Source: Bacillus mycoides
Lineage (GTDB): Bacteria; Bacillota; Bacilli; Bacillales; Bacillaceae_G
NCBI RefSeq assembly: GCF_018742245.1
Contig: NZ_CP036132.1
Coordinates: 4,335,001 to 4,399,000 of the forward strand
Direction: 5' to 3'
Length of the DNA stretch: 64,000 bases
Positions within the stretch are counted from its first letter, which is position 1. Each line of letters opens with the position of its first letter. Below, in pieces: positions 55,074 through 64,000 of this stretch. The notes under the pieces are model-generated. The model made no database searches and was not told where the DNA came from. It worked only from the letters and a program-made list of their open reading frames with translations. Position numbers and translations under genes: made by a program.

Positions 55074-55247
55074 ATAAACAATCATCGCTGAAAAACAATA
55101 AATTTGATTTTCATCATCGTTAATTGAAACACCAACTTGATACTTTATATCTACAAAATTTCCATCATCAATTTTTTTCAAAAATACATTTACAGCTTCT
55201 TCTAAGTCTTTTTCATGACTTTCATCAAACACTTTCACACGAATCAT
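55065..55247 (-). CDS. cse60: Sporulation protein Cse60
   Basis: A 60-residue protein (MIRVKVFDESHEKDLEEAVNVFLKKID..., then DIKYQVGVSINDDENQIYCFSAMIVYK) with the length and pattern of B. subtilis Cse60, a sigma-E-dependent mother-cell protein of unknown function. It lies 1 base after the 78-aa gene, so they share a transcript. A sigma-E-like promoter is visible upstream of the pair. Confidence 0.85.
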   Translation of the reverse strand: MIRVKVFDESHEKDLEEAVNVFLKKIDDGNFVDIKYQVGVSINDDENQIYCFSAMIVYKA

Positions 55248-55248
55248 G

Positions 55249-55485
55249 TTAACACCATCCTAGATCGCAGCCCTCCGCCGCTTGTTTATTGCCACGGTGC
55301 GTATCTATGATGCGATAAAACTTTCCATCTTCATATATATATCCGTCTTCTAACACATATTGTTTATCTTCAGTATAGACATAAAACTTACCTATCATAA
55401 ACTTACTCGTATATAATTCCAAATAATCTTGCCTAAATTTAGCTACAACTTTATTTGTAATATCAATTCTAATTGTGCGCCCCAC
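55249..55485 (-). CDS. Hypothetical protein co-transcribed with cse60, 78 aa
   Basis: GTG 55485 follows GGGAGGGAGAAG. The protein is soluble: MGRTIRIDITNKVVAKFRQDYL, FYVYTEDKQYVLEDGYIYEDGKFYRIIDTHRGN, then EGCDLGWC with two Cys near the end. No family recognised. Because it is the first gene after a sigma-E-like promoter and adjoins cse60, it is probably a mother-cell sporulation gene. Confidence 0.7.
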   Translation of the reverse strand: MGRTIRIDITNKVVAKFRQDYLELYTSKFMIGKFYVYTEDKQYVLEDGYIYEDGKFYRIIDTHRGNKQAAEGCDLGWC

Positions 55486-55541
55486 CTTCTCTCCCTCCCT
55501 TGCAAAGAACGGATTTAGGTATATTGTATTAGCGATTTTAT

Positions 55542-55570
55542 ATTTTATGCTTAAAAATAAGTGGATATGC
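55542..55570 (-). promoter_or_regulatory. Sigma-E-like promoter of the cse60 operon
   Basis: On the minus strand GCATATC (55570-55564), 14 bases, CATAAAAT (55549-55542), close to the known sigma-E elements (ATATT-type -35, CATACA-T -10) at the usual spacing, about 57 bases before the start codon. Confidence 0.6.
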
Positions 55571-55664
55571 CTCCTTTCTGCGCCTGTACTATTTTTCTAA
55601 AAAAGTTCCCCCTATTTATTCAGCTTATAAGGGGAAAAAACAAATAAAAAACGACTTTTATATA

Positions 55665-55730
55665 TTGACTACAGTATATCAGATATGATATTATATAAAA
55701 TTTGACATTTTTATCCTCGTATGTTATCAT
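55665..55730 (+). promoter_or_regulatory. Tandem promoters of the CarD-type gene
   Basis: TTGACA (55702-55707), 17 bases, TATCAT (55725-55730) is a good sigma-A promoter. A second candidate upstream is TTGACT (55665-55670), 16 bases, GATATT. Further upstream, 55607-55637 carries a TTCCCC/GGGGAA hairpin of unclear purpose. Confidence 0.6.
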
Positions 55731-55763
55731 TAAAAATGGTTACCACATATGGAGGTGGATGAT

Positions 55764-56243
55764 TTGTTTCAAATTGGTGATAAAATCGTTTATCCAATGC
55801 ACGGTGCAGGAATCATCGAAGCAATTGAAGAAAAAGAAATATTAGGCAACACGCGTCAATATTGTGTTATACGCATCATTAGTAAAGATATGCAAGTAAT
55901 GCTTCCGATGGATCAATTACAAAAATCAGGTATACGTTATATCGTCGATAAAGGTACGTTAGATGGTATACTTCTTGAATTTCATCATGGGGAATCAGAC
56001 CCCTCACTCTCTTGGAAACAAAGATATACAATGAATATGGAAAAAATGAAGAACGGCAATCTTCAAGATAGTGCAGAAGTTGTTCGTGATTTACTTCGTC
56101 GCAATAAAGAAAGAGCATTAAATGCGAGCGAAAAACAAATGCTAGATAATGCGCGTAAAATGGTTATTAGTGAAGTTGCGCTCGTACAGAATGTTTCAGA
56201 ACATCAAGCAACAGAATTTCTTCAAGATACAATCAATCATTAA
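55764..56243 (+). CDS. CarD/CdnL-type RNA polymerase-binding regulator
   Basis: A 159-residue protein. The N-terminal CarD RNA polymerase-interaction domain (FQIGDKIVYPMHGAGIIEAIEEKEILGNTRQYCVIRI, residues 2-60) is followed by the helical DNA-binding half (DLLRRNKERALNASEKQMLDNARKMVISEVALV). CarD proteins stabilise open complexes at many promoters, often rRNA. TTG 55764 is 8 bases after GGAGG; ATG 55749 lies before that site. Which promoters it affects cannot be told. Confidence 0.9.
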   Translation: MFQIGDKIVYPMHGAGIIEAIEEKEILGNTRQYCVIRIISKDMQVMLPMDQLQKSGIRYIVDKGTLDGILLEFHHGESDPSLSWKQRYTMNMEKMKNGNLQDSAEVVRDLLRRNKERALNASEKQMLDNARKMVISEVALVQNVSEHQATEFLQDTINH

Positions 56244-56247
56244 TTTT

Positions 56248-56316
56248 AAAAATAGCCAACCGCTATTTTTTTTGCGTAACAAAGACCAAAGAGATAAATC
56301 TCTTTGGTCTTTTTTC
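56248..56316 (+). terminator. Two successive terminators after the CarD gene
   Basis: AAAAATAGC/GCTATTTTTTT at 56248-56273, then AAAGACCAAAGAGAT/ATCTCTTTGGTCTTTTTT at 56281-56316. The following 150 bases show no gene. Confidence 0.9.
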
Positions 56317-56470
56317 TATTGAAAAACTAGACAGTTTCTTTAATAGATACTTATAGTTGAATCTCTCTTCCGATTTCTCACGGCTATGCCCTATCAATAT
56401 ATTTTCACATTATCCACATCCATCGTTCATTCTCTCTACTAAAAATCATACAAATTCCTTTTTTAAGGCG

Positions 56471-56890
56471 CTACTCTAAATCATTTAAATGAGCTTTCAT
56501 TTTCTCTTTCGCTCGTGCGCAAACCTTTTCTGCAGTCGCACCAGAAACATTTTTTTCTCGCTCTACTTTTTTTATTTTTATTTGATCCAAATAATCTTCT
56601 AAAGTGAGTGTAATACGATCGTTCGGCGGATTATGTGCCCCTTGAAATGTAAGAAATTGTATCGCAACTGCAAATTTAGGAATAAACTCATCTTTCTTCC
56701 CTATGCGCTTTATGTTTGTAACGGATTCACATTCATGTTGATCTTCTGTCACTTGCCTTATAACCGAGTAATATCGATTCAGTAACGCACTTTCTAAAAG
56801 CTGTTCCGTCGATTCTTTTGCCAAAGAATTGCTTGGAGAAAAGAAAAAAACAGAACATATCATTGAAATCATTACACATATCTTTTTCAT
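56471..56890 (-). CDS. Secreted DUF3888 domain protein
   Basis: A 139-residue protein with a signal peptide (MKKICVMISMICSVFFFSPSNSLA, cleavage after about 24). The mature domain has STEQLLESALLNRYYSVIRQVTEDQ, FIPKFAVAIQFLTFQGAHNPPNDRITLTL and two Cys. The pattern matches, from memory, DUF3888, a small Bacillus family of unknown function. AAAGGAGG precedes ATG 56890. It lies alone behind the Moco operon terminator. Confidence 0.75.
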   Translation of the reverse strand: MKKICVMISMICSVFFFSPSNSLAKESTEQLLESALLNRYYSVIRQVTEDQHECESVTNIKRIGKKDEFIPKFAVAIQFLTFQGAHNPPNDRITLTLEDYLDQIKIKKVEREKNVSGATAEKVCARAKEKMKAHLNDLE

Positions 56891-56934
56891 AACTTCCTCC
56901 TTTTCCTATAAGATAGTGTTCTCCAAAATGCCAT

Positions 56935-56972
56935 AAAAAAACGACTTTCCCTATGTAGGAAAGTCGTTTTTT
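56935..56972 (-). terminator. Terminator of the moeA-mobB-moaE-moaD operon
   Basis: AAAAAACGACTTTCC pairs with GGAAAGTCGTTTTTT across CTATGTA, 18 bases after the moaD stop. Confidence 0.92.
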
Positions 56973-56989
56973 ATAGCACAAATCCAATA

Positions 56990-57223
56990 TTAACCACCAC
57001 TCACTGGTGGTATTAGTGCAACTACATCACCAGATTGTATCGTATCATCTTCATTTGCGTACTCTTCATTAATCGCAACCATAATTGGCGCTGACACTGG
57101 TACATTATATTCTTTCGCAACAATATCTTTTAACTCTGCAACCGTAATATTTTCTTTCTCTATTTGTAATTCACTCGTTCCTGCTTCTTCTTGCAAGTTC
57201 GCAAATAACAATACTCGAATCAT
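56990..57223 (-). CDS. moaD: Molybdopterin synthase sulfur carrier subunit
   Basis: A 77-residue ubiquitin-fold protein ending in the essential GlyGly (ALIPPVSGG). MoeB adenylates and helps thiolate this C-terminus, and MoaD then gives sulfur to cyclic pyranopterin monophosphate in complex with MoaE. GAAGGAG precedes ATG 57223, which lies 2 bases after the moaE stop. It is the last gene of the operon. Confidence 0.95.
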   Translation of the reverse strand: MIRVLLFANLQEEAGTSELQIEKENITVAELKDIVAKEYNVPVSAPIMVAINEEYANEDDTIQSGDVVALIPPVSGG

Positions 57224-57225
57224 AT

Positions 57226-57690
57226 TTATAACTCCTTCCCAGGCTCTCCTGCTGGATATGGTGTTTTTTCTAATTGGTCACCAATCCATGAGTCACCATC
57301 TTCCCAAAACTCCTTTTTCCAAATTGGAACAATTTGCTTAATACGCTCCATAATATATTCATTCGCTTCATAAGCCTCTTTGCGATGAGGCGTTGATACA
57401 GCAACAACAACCGCTATATCAGAAATTTGCAGCGTGCCGATGCGATGCGTAATCGCAACATGTGTACCGGGCCACTTCTCCTTCACTTCTGACCCAATTT
57501 TCTGTAGCATCTTTTCTGCCATCGTCTTATAAGCTACATACTCTAAGTATAGTGTACGACGCCCTTTCGTAAACTCCCTAACTGTTCCGATAAATGTTGT
57601 GACAGCACCACATTCACGGCGAACTACTTTCTTTGCCACCTCTTCAATCGAGATTTCTGCATCAATTACTTCATAATACGTATTTATCAT
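57226..57690 (-). CDS. moaE: Molybdopterin synthase catalytic subunit
   Basis: A 154-residue catalytic subunit. Conserved stretches are CGAVTTFIGTVRE (about residues 28-40), LYLEYVAYKTMAEKML, VAITHRIGTLQISDIAVVVAVSTPHRKEAYEANEYIMERIKQIVPIWKKEFWEDG with the active-site Lys residues. It converts cPMP to molybdopterin using MoaD-thiocarboxylate. The ATG overlaps the mobB stop (ATGA). Confidence 0.95.
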   Translation of the reverse strand: MINTYYEVIDAEISIEEVAKKVVRRECGAVTTFIGTVREFTKGRRTLYLEYVAYKTMAEKMLQKIGSEVKEKWPGTHVAITHRIGTLQISDIAVVVAVSTPHRKEAYEANEYIMERIKQIVPIWKKEFWEDGDSWIGDQLEKTPYPAGEPGKEL

Positions 57691-58208
57691 TTTGCACCCC
57701 TAACCGTTTGTAAAAACCAGTCTATATACAATTTTTCTTCTGTTATATGAAATACTTTATATTCTTCTCGTACATTTGACGGAGCATCATACCACGTAAT
57801 AACCGCCGCTATATTTTCTACTTTATGTAAAAGTTCAGCGTCTTCCGCAGAACGAAGTAACACTATTTTTGGATATTCCTCAGCTTTATAGCCCTCTATT
57901 AAAATCGTATCCACTTCAAAAAATTCGTACAAGCGGATAATTTCTTGCAAGGACCATTCATCTCGCAAAGAGGACAGAGATAGTAATCCAGCGCCTTCTA
58001 CACTACTTACTACAGCACCAGCTTTTCGGTGTCTTTCACTATCTTTTTGTGCTACTTCAGGAAAGCCACCGTGACCATGATGTTTAATTGTAGCAACCTT
58101 CATTTCGCTTTCAGCTAATGCATGTACCATCTTCTCTACAAGTGTTGTTTTCCCGCTATTTTGATACCCTACTATTTGTAAGATTGAAGAGGCTTTGCCC
58201 ACGGCCAA
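57687..58208 (-). CDS. mobB: Molybdopterin-guanine dinucleotide biosynthesis adaptor MobB
   Basis: A 173-residue GTP-binding protein with the P-loop ILQIVGYQNSGKTTLVEKMVHAL (about residues 9-31), TIKHHGHGG and the typical ILIEGYKAEEYPKIVLLR. It assists attachment of GMP to molybdopterin, a step for which mobA is required but not seen in this window. TTG 58208 follows GAGGGAAGTG; the gene overlaps moeA by 37 bases. GTG 58202 is an alternative start. Confidence 0.92.
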   Translation of the reverse strand: MAVGKASSILQIVGYQNSGKTTLVEKMVHALAESEMKVATIKHHGHGGFPEVAQKDSERHRKAGAVVSSVEGAGLLSLSSLRDEWSLQEIIRLYEFFEVDTILIEGYKAEEYPKIVLLRSAEDAELLHKVENIAAVITWYDAPSNVREEYKVFHITEEKLYIDWFLQTVRGAK

Positions 58209-59461
58209 TCACTTCCCTCAGAGCATTCTAACAATAATACAGACACTTTCATTCCTGCTTCAAATCCTCTCGTTCCTCCAGGCAGCACGATAAAAGCATT
58301 TGCATCCGCAAGTGAAGAGACCGCACTCGACTTATCTAAACCGACTGGCATCGCTTGTAGTGCCCCATTAACAACGCTCGCTTTCGCTCTTACAAAACGA
58401 GTAAATGGATTTGGCTTTGGAAAATCTTTTTGTAAAATAGCATCGGCTCTATATACGTGAGGATCCTTCGCATTCAAATACGTTTTCATAATTGGATGCA
58501 CAAATAATTCGAAACCTACATAACAAGCTGACGGATTACCTGATAAACCGAAGAGTAGCTTTCCATCAACTTCAGCTACTGTCGTTACACTCCCTGGCCT
58601 CATCGCTATTTTATTAAAGAGTACATTCGCCTGTAACTTTTCATAAATAGCTGGCAAATAGTCGTAATCACCTACTGAAACACCGCCCGTTGTAATTAAA
58701 ATATCAACCTCATCCATCGCCGATTTAACTGCTGTAAAACATGCGTCTAACTCATCGGCAAGTTGTCCATAGTAACGAACTTTTCCGCCAGCTTTCATAA
58801 TTTGAGCGGCAATCATATAAGAGTTACTATTTCTAATTTTCCCTGGCTCTAACGCCTCATGCACTTCTAATAATTCGCTGCCTGTCGTTACAATACCGAC
58901 AACCGGCTGTTTTACAACTTTCACAGTGCTATATCCAAACGTCGCTAATAATGCGGCAACACCCGGATTAATTACAACACCTTTCTTAACAAGGACTTGA
59001 TTTTGTTTTATATCTTCTCCTTTAAATGACACATTGTCACCGTTTTGGAAAGGACGTTTTAACTTCATATATGTACTTTCGTTCCTCTCGAATCCTTCCG
59101 TCAGTTCTAGCATTACGACTGCATTGCAATCTTCTGGAATAGCTGCTCCTGTCATAATACGAACCGCCTGAAAAGCCCCTACTTCTTCTGTAAAAACAGA
59201 TCCTGCTCCGATTTCTCCTATTACTTCAAATTCAACCGGCTGCTCTTGACTCGCTTCCTTCGTATCTTCTGCTCGAATTGCGAAACCATCGTAAGGAGAA
59301 CGATCAAAGTGAGGGACGTCGTGATCTGAGACAACATCCTCTCCAAGAATCCTCCCGTAACTTTCTATAATAGAAACTTCTTCTACTTCACCATGCTTAG
59401 CGTATTTCATAACCCGCTCTACTGCCTCAGCAACTTGAATCGGGATTCGTTTTTCTACCAT
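58172..59461 (-). CDS. moeA: Molybdopterin molybdenumtransferase
   Basis: A 429-residue enzyme that inserts molybdate into adenylated molybdopterin. Typical stretches: HFDRSPYDGFAIRAEDT (about residues 52-68), GAGSVFTEEVGAFQAVRIMTGAAIPEDCNAVVMLE, VGIVTTGSELLEV and ILITTGGVSVGDYDYLP (about 235-251). LFGLSGNPSACYVGFELFVHP follows. GGTGAG precedes ATG 59461. It heads the minus-strand operon and is divergent from moaC with 83 bases between start codons. Confidence 0.95.
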   Translation of the reverse strand: MVEKRIPIQVAEAVERVMKYAKHGEVEEVSIIESYGRILGEDVVSDHDVPHFDRSPYDGFAIRAEDTKEASQEQPVEFEVIGEIGAGSVFTEEVGAFQAVRIMTGAAIPEDCNAVVMLELTEGFERNESTYMKLKRPFQNGDNVSFKGEDIKQNQVLVKKGVVINPGVAALLATFGYSTVKVVKQPVVGIVTTGSELLEVHEALEPGKIRNSNSYMIAAQIMKAGGKVRYYGQLADELDACFTAVKSAMDEVDILITTGGVSVGDYDYLPAIYEKLQANVLFNKIAMRPGSVTTVAEVDGKLLFGLSGNPSACYVGFELFVHPIMKTYLNAKDPHVYRADAILQKDFPKPNPFTRFVRAKASVVNGALQAMPVGLDKSSAVSSLADANAFIVLPGGTRGFEAGMKVSVLLLECSEGSDWPWAKPLQSYK

Positions 59462-59544
59462 TGTTTCTCACCTCATATTTGCAAAATATCTAATCTCGAT
59501 TACACTTTATATATTACATCGCAATTACTTCAAGGAGGAATTCC

Positions 59545-60030
59545 ATGTCTTCATTCACACATTTCAACGACCAAGGACGCGCTAAAATGGTTGATATAAG
59601 TGATAAAAAAATAACCGTTCGAACAGCAATAGCATGCTCTAGCATTCTCGTTACGAAAGAGATTTTTGATAAAATCTCTCACAATGAAATTGGTAAAGGT
59701 GACGTATTAGCCGTCGCACAAATCGCAGGTATTATGGCTGCAAAACGTACTTCTGATATTATCCCAATGTGCCATCCTTTATTATTAAAAGGTGTTGACG
59801 TCTCTTTCGATTGGAAACAGTCAGAAGAACAATATCGACTACTTATTGAAGTAAAAGTTAAAACAGAAGGTAGTACCGGCGTTGAGATGGAAGCTTTAAC
59901 AGCCGCTTCCGCTACCGCTCTTACTGTATATGACATGTGTAAAGCCGTTGATAAGGGTATGATTATTGGCGAAACCTACTTACTTGAAAAAACGGGCGGA
60001 AAAAATGGAGATTATATTAGAAATTCTTAA
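59545..60030 (+). CDS. moaC: Cyclic pyranopterin monophosphate synthase
   Basis: A 161-residue enzyme acting after MoaA in cPMP formation. Motifs: [22 protein letters not shown] near the N-terminus, [26 protein letters not shown] (about residues 63-88) and the catalytic region [32 protein letters not shown] (about 112-143). AAGGAGGAATTCC precedes ATG 59545. It is the only Moco gene on the plus strand here. Confidence 0.95.
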   Translation: MSSFTHFNDQGRAKMVDISDKKITVRTAIACSSILVTKEIFDKISHNEIGKGDVLAVAQIAGIMAAKRTSDIIPMCHPLLLKGVDVSFDWKQSEEQYRLLIEVKVKTEGSTGVEMEALTAASATALTVYDMCKAVDKGMIIGETYLLEKTGGKNGDYIRNS

Positions 60031-60045
60031 TCCTACCTTTTCCAT

Positions 60046-60076
60046 TTGAACCTAAAGGATCTCCCTTTAGGTTCAA
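60046..60076. terminator. Hairpin between convergent moaC and moeB
   Basis: TTGAACCTAAAGG pairs with CCTTTAGGTTCAA across ATCTC. Neither side has a clean T-run, so its strength as a terminator is uncertain. Confidence 0.5.
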
Positions 60077-61086
60077 CCTATATATCTTGTATATAGTCGT
60101 TTCGCAACATTCATATCATTCGTACCATGAATAAACGCCCTGCCATCTGTAAATAAAACAAAACGATATTCTTCCACTGGAAATGATAATAAATATGGCG
60201 TTGCTTTTACATCCACACTTTTTTGTAAGCGCTTTTTAATTTCTTCTAAATTAAAACCCTGACGCACACCTGGACGGATTTGAACTGTATTTCGCCCACA
60301 TAATACTTCTGTTTTCGTTTGCGCTTCAAATGTTAAACTCGGATATGTACGTAGCTTTCCACAAGATAAACATGTATCCTTTTTCTGCCTATTCACTTTA
60401 AATGCCATCTGTTGATTATTCCAAAGATCAAATGATAGCATCGTTTCACGAAGTGCCTCAAAATCTTCTACTAATATTTTCAAGGCTTCCGTTATTTGAT
60501 GTGCAACTACTAATTGCACTGCTGGCTGTATAATACCGGCCGTATCACATGTCGCTCCGCTCGCCGGATGTTCCATTAAACATCGAAAACACGGCGTTTT
60601 TCCTGGCAAGATTGTATAAGTTACTCCGTAACTTCCAACACATCCTCCGTATATCCACGGTACGTTATACATCTGAGATATATCATTAATAAGCAGGCGC
60701 GTTTCAAAATTATCTGTCGCATCTAATATTAAATCTACCCCTTTAATTAACTCTTCCATTTCTTGCACCGTTACATCAGTCACAACCGGTACAATTTCTA
60801 CTTCGGAATTAATAGCTTTTAAATGTTCTGCTGCCGCTATCGCTTTCGGCTTATAATGCTTTGCATCTTCTTCTGTATATAATTGTTGCCTTTGTAAATT
60901 ACTCCATTCTACATAATCACGATCAGCAATTGTTATTTTTCCAACACCTGCTCTAACAATTGCTTCTGCATTCGCTGCTCCAAGCGCACCAGCACCGATG
61001 ACGAGCACATGCTTCCTTCTTATTTTCCGTTGTCCTTCTTCCCCAACACCTGAAAATAACATTTGTCTTGAATATCGCTCTTGCAT
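60073..61086 (-). CDS. moeB: MoaD-activating E1-like enzyme MoeB/ThiF family
   Basis: A 337-residue adenylyltransferase. The ATP-binding motif is VLVIGAGALGAANAEAIVRAGVG (about residues 28-50), with DRDYVEWSNLQRQQLY, LDATDNFETRLLIND, zinc Cys pairs CFRC and CLSC, and the catalytic-Cys loop ATCDTAGIIQP. A C-terminal extension of about 80 residues resembles a remnant rhodanese-like or accessory domain. It should activate MoaD; some members also serve ThiS. AAAGGGGG precedes ATG 61086. It follows moaA by 16 bases. Confidence 0.92.
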   Translation of the reverse strand: MQERYSRQMLFSGVGEEGQRKIRRKHVLVIGAGALGAANAEAIVRAGVGKITIADRDYVEWSNLQRQQLYTEEDAKHYKPKAIAAAEHLKAINSEVEIVPVVTDVTVQEMEELIKGVDLILDATDNFETRLLINDISQMYNVPWIYGGCVGSYGVTYTILPGKTPCFRCLMEHPASGATCDTAGIIQPAVQLVVAHQITEALKILVEDFEALRETMLSFDLWNNQQMAFKVNRQKKDTCLSCGKLRTYPSLTFEAQTKTEVLCGRNTVQIRPGVRQGFNLEEIKKRLQKSVDVKATPYLLSFPVEEYRFVLFTDGRAFIHGTNDMNVAKRLYTRYIG

Positions 61087-61102
61087 ACGACATCCCCCTT
61101 TC

Positions 61103-62116
61103 TTATCCTCCTATATAAGACATTTCAATTTTCGGACGATTTTTCGCACTTTCTTCTGTCCGTTCATCTGAATATCGATCTTTTCTATTCTCCCATACAT
61201 CTTGTATAGCTTTTAATAACTCATTATCTGAAAGGTTTTCCCTCAGAAGTTTCCTTAAATCCATTCCTTCTGTCGCAAACAAGCAAGTATAAAACTTTCC
61301 ATCTGCTGAAATTCTTGCTCTCGTACAAGAAGAACAAAACGACTCAGAAACAGAGGTAATAAAACCAACCTCTACATTCGTTCCAACGTATCGATACCGC
61401 TTCGCAACCTCCCCGAAATAATGAGCTTCAGCTGGCTCAATTGGATACACCCCATGAATCATATCAATTAATTCTCGTTTCGTAATAACTTGATCAAAAT
61501 TCCATCCATTCGTACTGCCAACATCCATAAACTCAATAAATCTAAGCGAAATTCCTTGTTCTTTAAAATACGCAGCAACCGGAAGTACTTGATGATCATT
61601 CATCCCTTTTTTCACAACCATATTTACCTTCACTTCAAGGCCTGCTTCTTTCGCTGCCATAATTCCTTTTAACACTGGCTTCGTATTCATATTCCGGCCA
61701 TTAATTGCGCGGAACACATTATCATCTATCGCATCCAAACTAACATTTACTCGGTGTAACCCAGCTTCTTTTAACGCCTTCGCTTGCTTCGTTAAATGAA
61801 TCGCATTTGTCGTTAATCCTAGATCTACTAAACCGTCAATTTTCACGAGACGTTCGATAAGTTTTGTTAAGTCCTTACGGAGCAATGGCTCACCGCCAGT
61901 AAGTCTAATTTTCCGTACACCGATGCTAACAAATACTTTTGCTAATCGCTCGATTTCATCAAATGTCAGTAAAAACTCATCTTTCAAAAAAGCATAATCA
62001 GGACCAAACACTTCCGCTGGCATACAATACGTACACCGTAAATTACAACGATCAATGACAGAGATGCGTAAATCTTGAAGTGGGCGTCCGAAAAAATCTT
62101 TAACCTTCTCCTGCAT
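61103..62116 (-). CDS. moaA: GTP 3',8-cyclase (radical SAM)
   Basis: A 337-residue radical SAM enzyme that starts Moco synthesis from GTP. The N-terminal cluster is [10 protein letters not shown] (about residues 22-31), [15 protein letters not shown] binds SAM, and the C-terminal second cluster is [24 protein letters not shown] (about 252-275). The protein ends in the conserved GlyGly needed for catalysis. ATG 62116 follows GGGAGAG; GTG 62122 lies in the site. It is co-transcribed with moeB. Confidence 0.95.
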   Translation of the reverse strand: MQEKVKDFFGRPLQDLRISVIDRCNLRCTYCMPAEVFGPDYAFLKDEFLLTFDEIERLAKVFVSIGVRKIRLTGGEPLLRKDLTKLIERLVKIDGLVDLGLTTNAIHLTKQAKALKEAGLHRVNVSLDAIDDNVFRAINGRNMNTKPVLKGIMAAKEAGLEVKVNMVVKKGMNDHQVLPVAAYFKEQGISLRFIEFMDVGSTNGWNFDQVITKRELIDMIHGVYPIEPAEAHYFGEVAKRYRYVGTNVEVGFITSVSESFCSSCTRARISADGKFYTCLFATEGMDLRKLLRENLSDNELLKAIQDVWENRKDRYSDERTEESAKNRPKIEMSYIGG

Positions 62117-62201
62117 CGCCACTCTCCCTTTCTGCCAAATTTATCCCTTTCTTCATTCTATTATAATATATTTTTGAAACGTGATGTTTTTGCTCAAGTG
62201 A

Positions 62202-62316
62202 ATAAAGTGAAACTTTAATCAATCGGGCAGTTACCGGCAGTTATCTCCCACCTAACTTCCTTGCATTCGCCGAATTTCGAGGTAGGAGTCTTACTGCCCG
62301 CAAATAGCGGGATAAA
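62202..62316 (+). repeat. bcr1-type repeat, internally deleted (115 bp)
   Basis: Flanked by perfect ATAAA copies (62202-62206 and 62312-62316), it opens AAAGTGAAACTTTAATCA and ends ACTGCCCGCAAATAGCGGGA. Compared with the 155-bp copy at 16.3 kb it lacks about 37 bases, the inner G-rich hairpin after the first 18 bases. The rest of 62117-62327 shows no gene. Confidence 0.85.
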
Positions 62317-62327
62317 AATAACGAGAT

Positions 62328-62363
62328 AAAAAACCTTGAAACATAAAAGCCCCAAGGTTTTCT
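62328..62363 (-). terminator. Terminator of the BclA-like gene
   Basis: On the minus strand AACCTTG pairs with CAAGGTT across a 14-base loop, followed by TTTTTAT, 6 bases after the stop. Confidence 0.75.
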
Positions 62364-62368
62364 TCTTA

Positions 62369-64000
<1,632 letters not shown>

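Overview
The window is low-GC Firmicute chromosome and almost certainly comes from a Bacillus cereus group strain (B. cereus, thuringiensis, anthracis and relatives). The gene order follows the B. subtilis rpsD-tyrS-acsA-acuABC-ccpA-ytxG/J-murC-sftA-ytpRQP-ytoP-ytzB-ytnP-trmB-ytmP-amyX-pepV-ytzE-murJ-ytfP region. It is interrupted by cereus-group hallmarks: three bcr1-type intergenic repeats, a BclA-like collagen exosporium protein, and a decayed LXG polymorphic toxin with immunity genes. I see no prophage, insertion-sequence transposase, CRISPR array, rRNA or tRNA gene.

Layout. 1-3.8 kb: 3' end of rpsD, then an accessory patch with an LXG/WHH nuclease toxin pseudogene, an intact SUKH immunity gene and an Imm70-type gene. 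3.8-6.7 kb: tyrS behind a tyrosine T-box, and an ECF sigma operon. 6.7-11.8 kb: a maltose acetyltransferase, then acsA divergent from acuABC (acetate/acetoin metabolism and control of AcsA by lysine acetylation). 11.8-19.7 kb: mostly accessory membrane, signalling and lipoprotein genes, a two-component system, a 155-bp bcr1 copy and mscL. 19.7-23.1 kb: ccpA, ytxJ and ytxG. The aroA gene expected between ccpA and ytxJ is missing except for an apparent 18-codon C-terminal scar, and a CamS-type lipoprotein gene sits in its place. 23.2-26.6 kb: aminopeptidase AmpS, a small operon with a frameshifted membrane-peptide gene, and two GNAT genes. 26.7-33.7 kb: murC, a nicotinate phosphoribosyltransferase and an unusually large, repeat-expanded SftA translocase. 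33.8-50.4 kb: housekeeping yt* genes, with tandem 125-bp terminator-containing repeats at 37.74-38.13 kb. 50.7-56.9 kb: ytfP, an MFS exporter, an ArsR/SRPBCC pair with a visible direct-repeat operator, a probable leader/terminator before a 75-aa gene, the sporulation gene cse60 and a CarD-type regulator. 57-62.1 kb: a molybdenum cofactor cluster (moaD, moaE, mobB, moeA, moaC, moeB, moaA). 62.4-63.9 kb: a BclA-like exosporium collagen protein.

How the parts work together. acsA/acuABC and ccpA form a carbon-overflow module: CcpA is the known repressor of acsA and acuABC in B. subtilis, and AcuA and AcuC acetylate and deacetylate AcsA. murC, murJ, the amidase and sftA serve wall synthesis and division. 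ytxJ and ytpP are thiol-redox proteins. The Moco genes together make molybdopterin from GTP and insert molybdenum. cse60 and the BclA-like gene belong to sporulation.

Points most worth following up: tandem structured terminator cassettes (37.74-38.13 kb); a dispersed intergenic element made of two ATATCRRC-like motifs about 20 bp apart, found at four places; replacement of aroA by a camS-like gene; a one-base frameshift in a small coupled membrane gene (24.89-25.07 kb); and an orphan leader with an 18-bp terminator stem (54.5-54.8 kb). All functional names rest on reading the sequences and on memory of the families; no database search was run.
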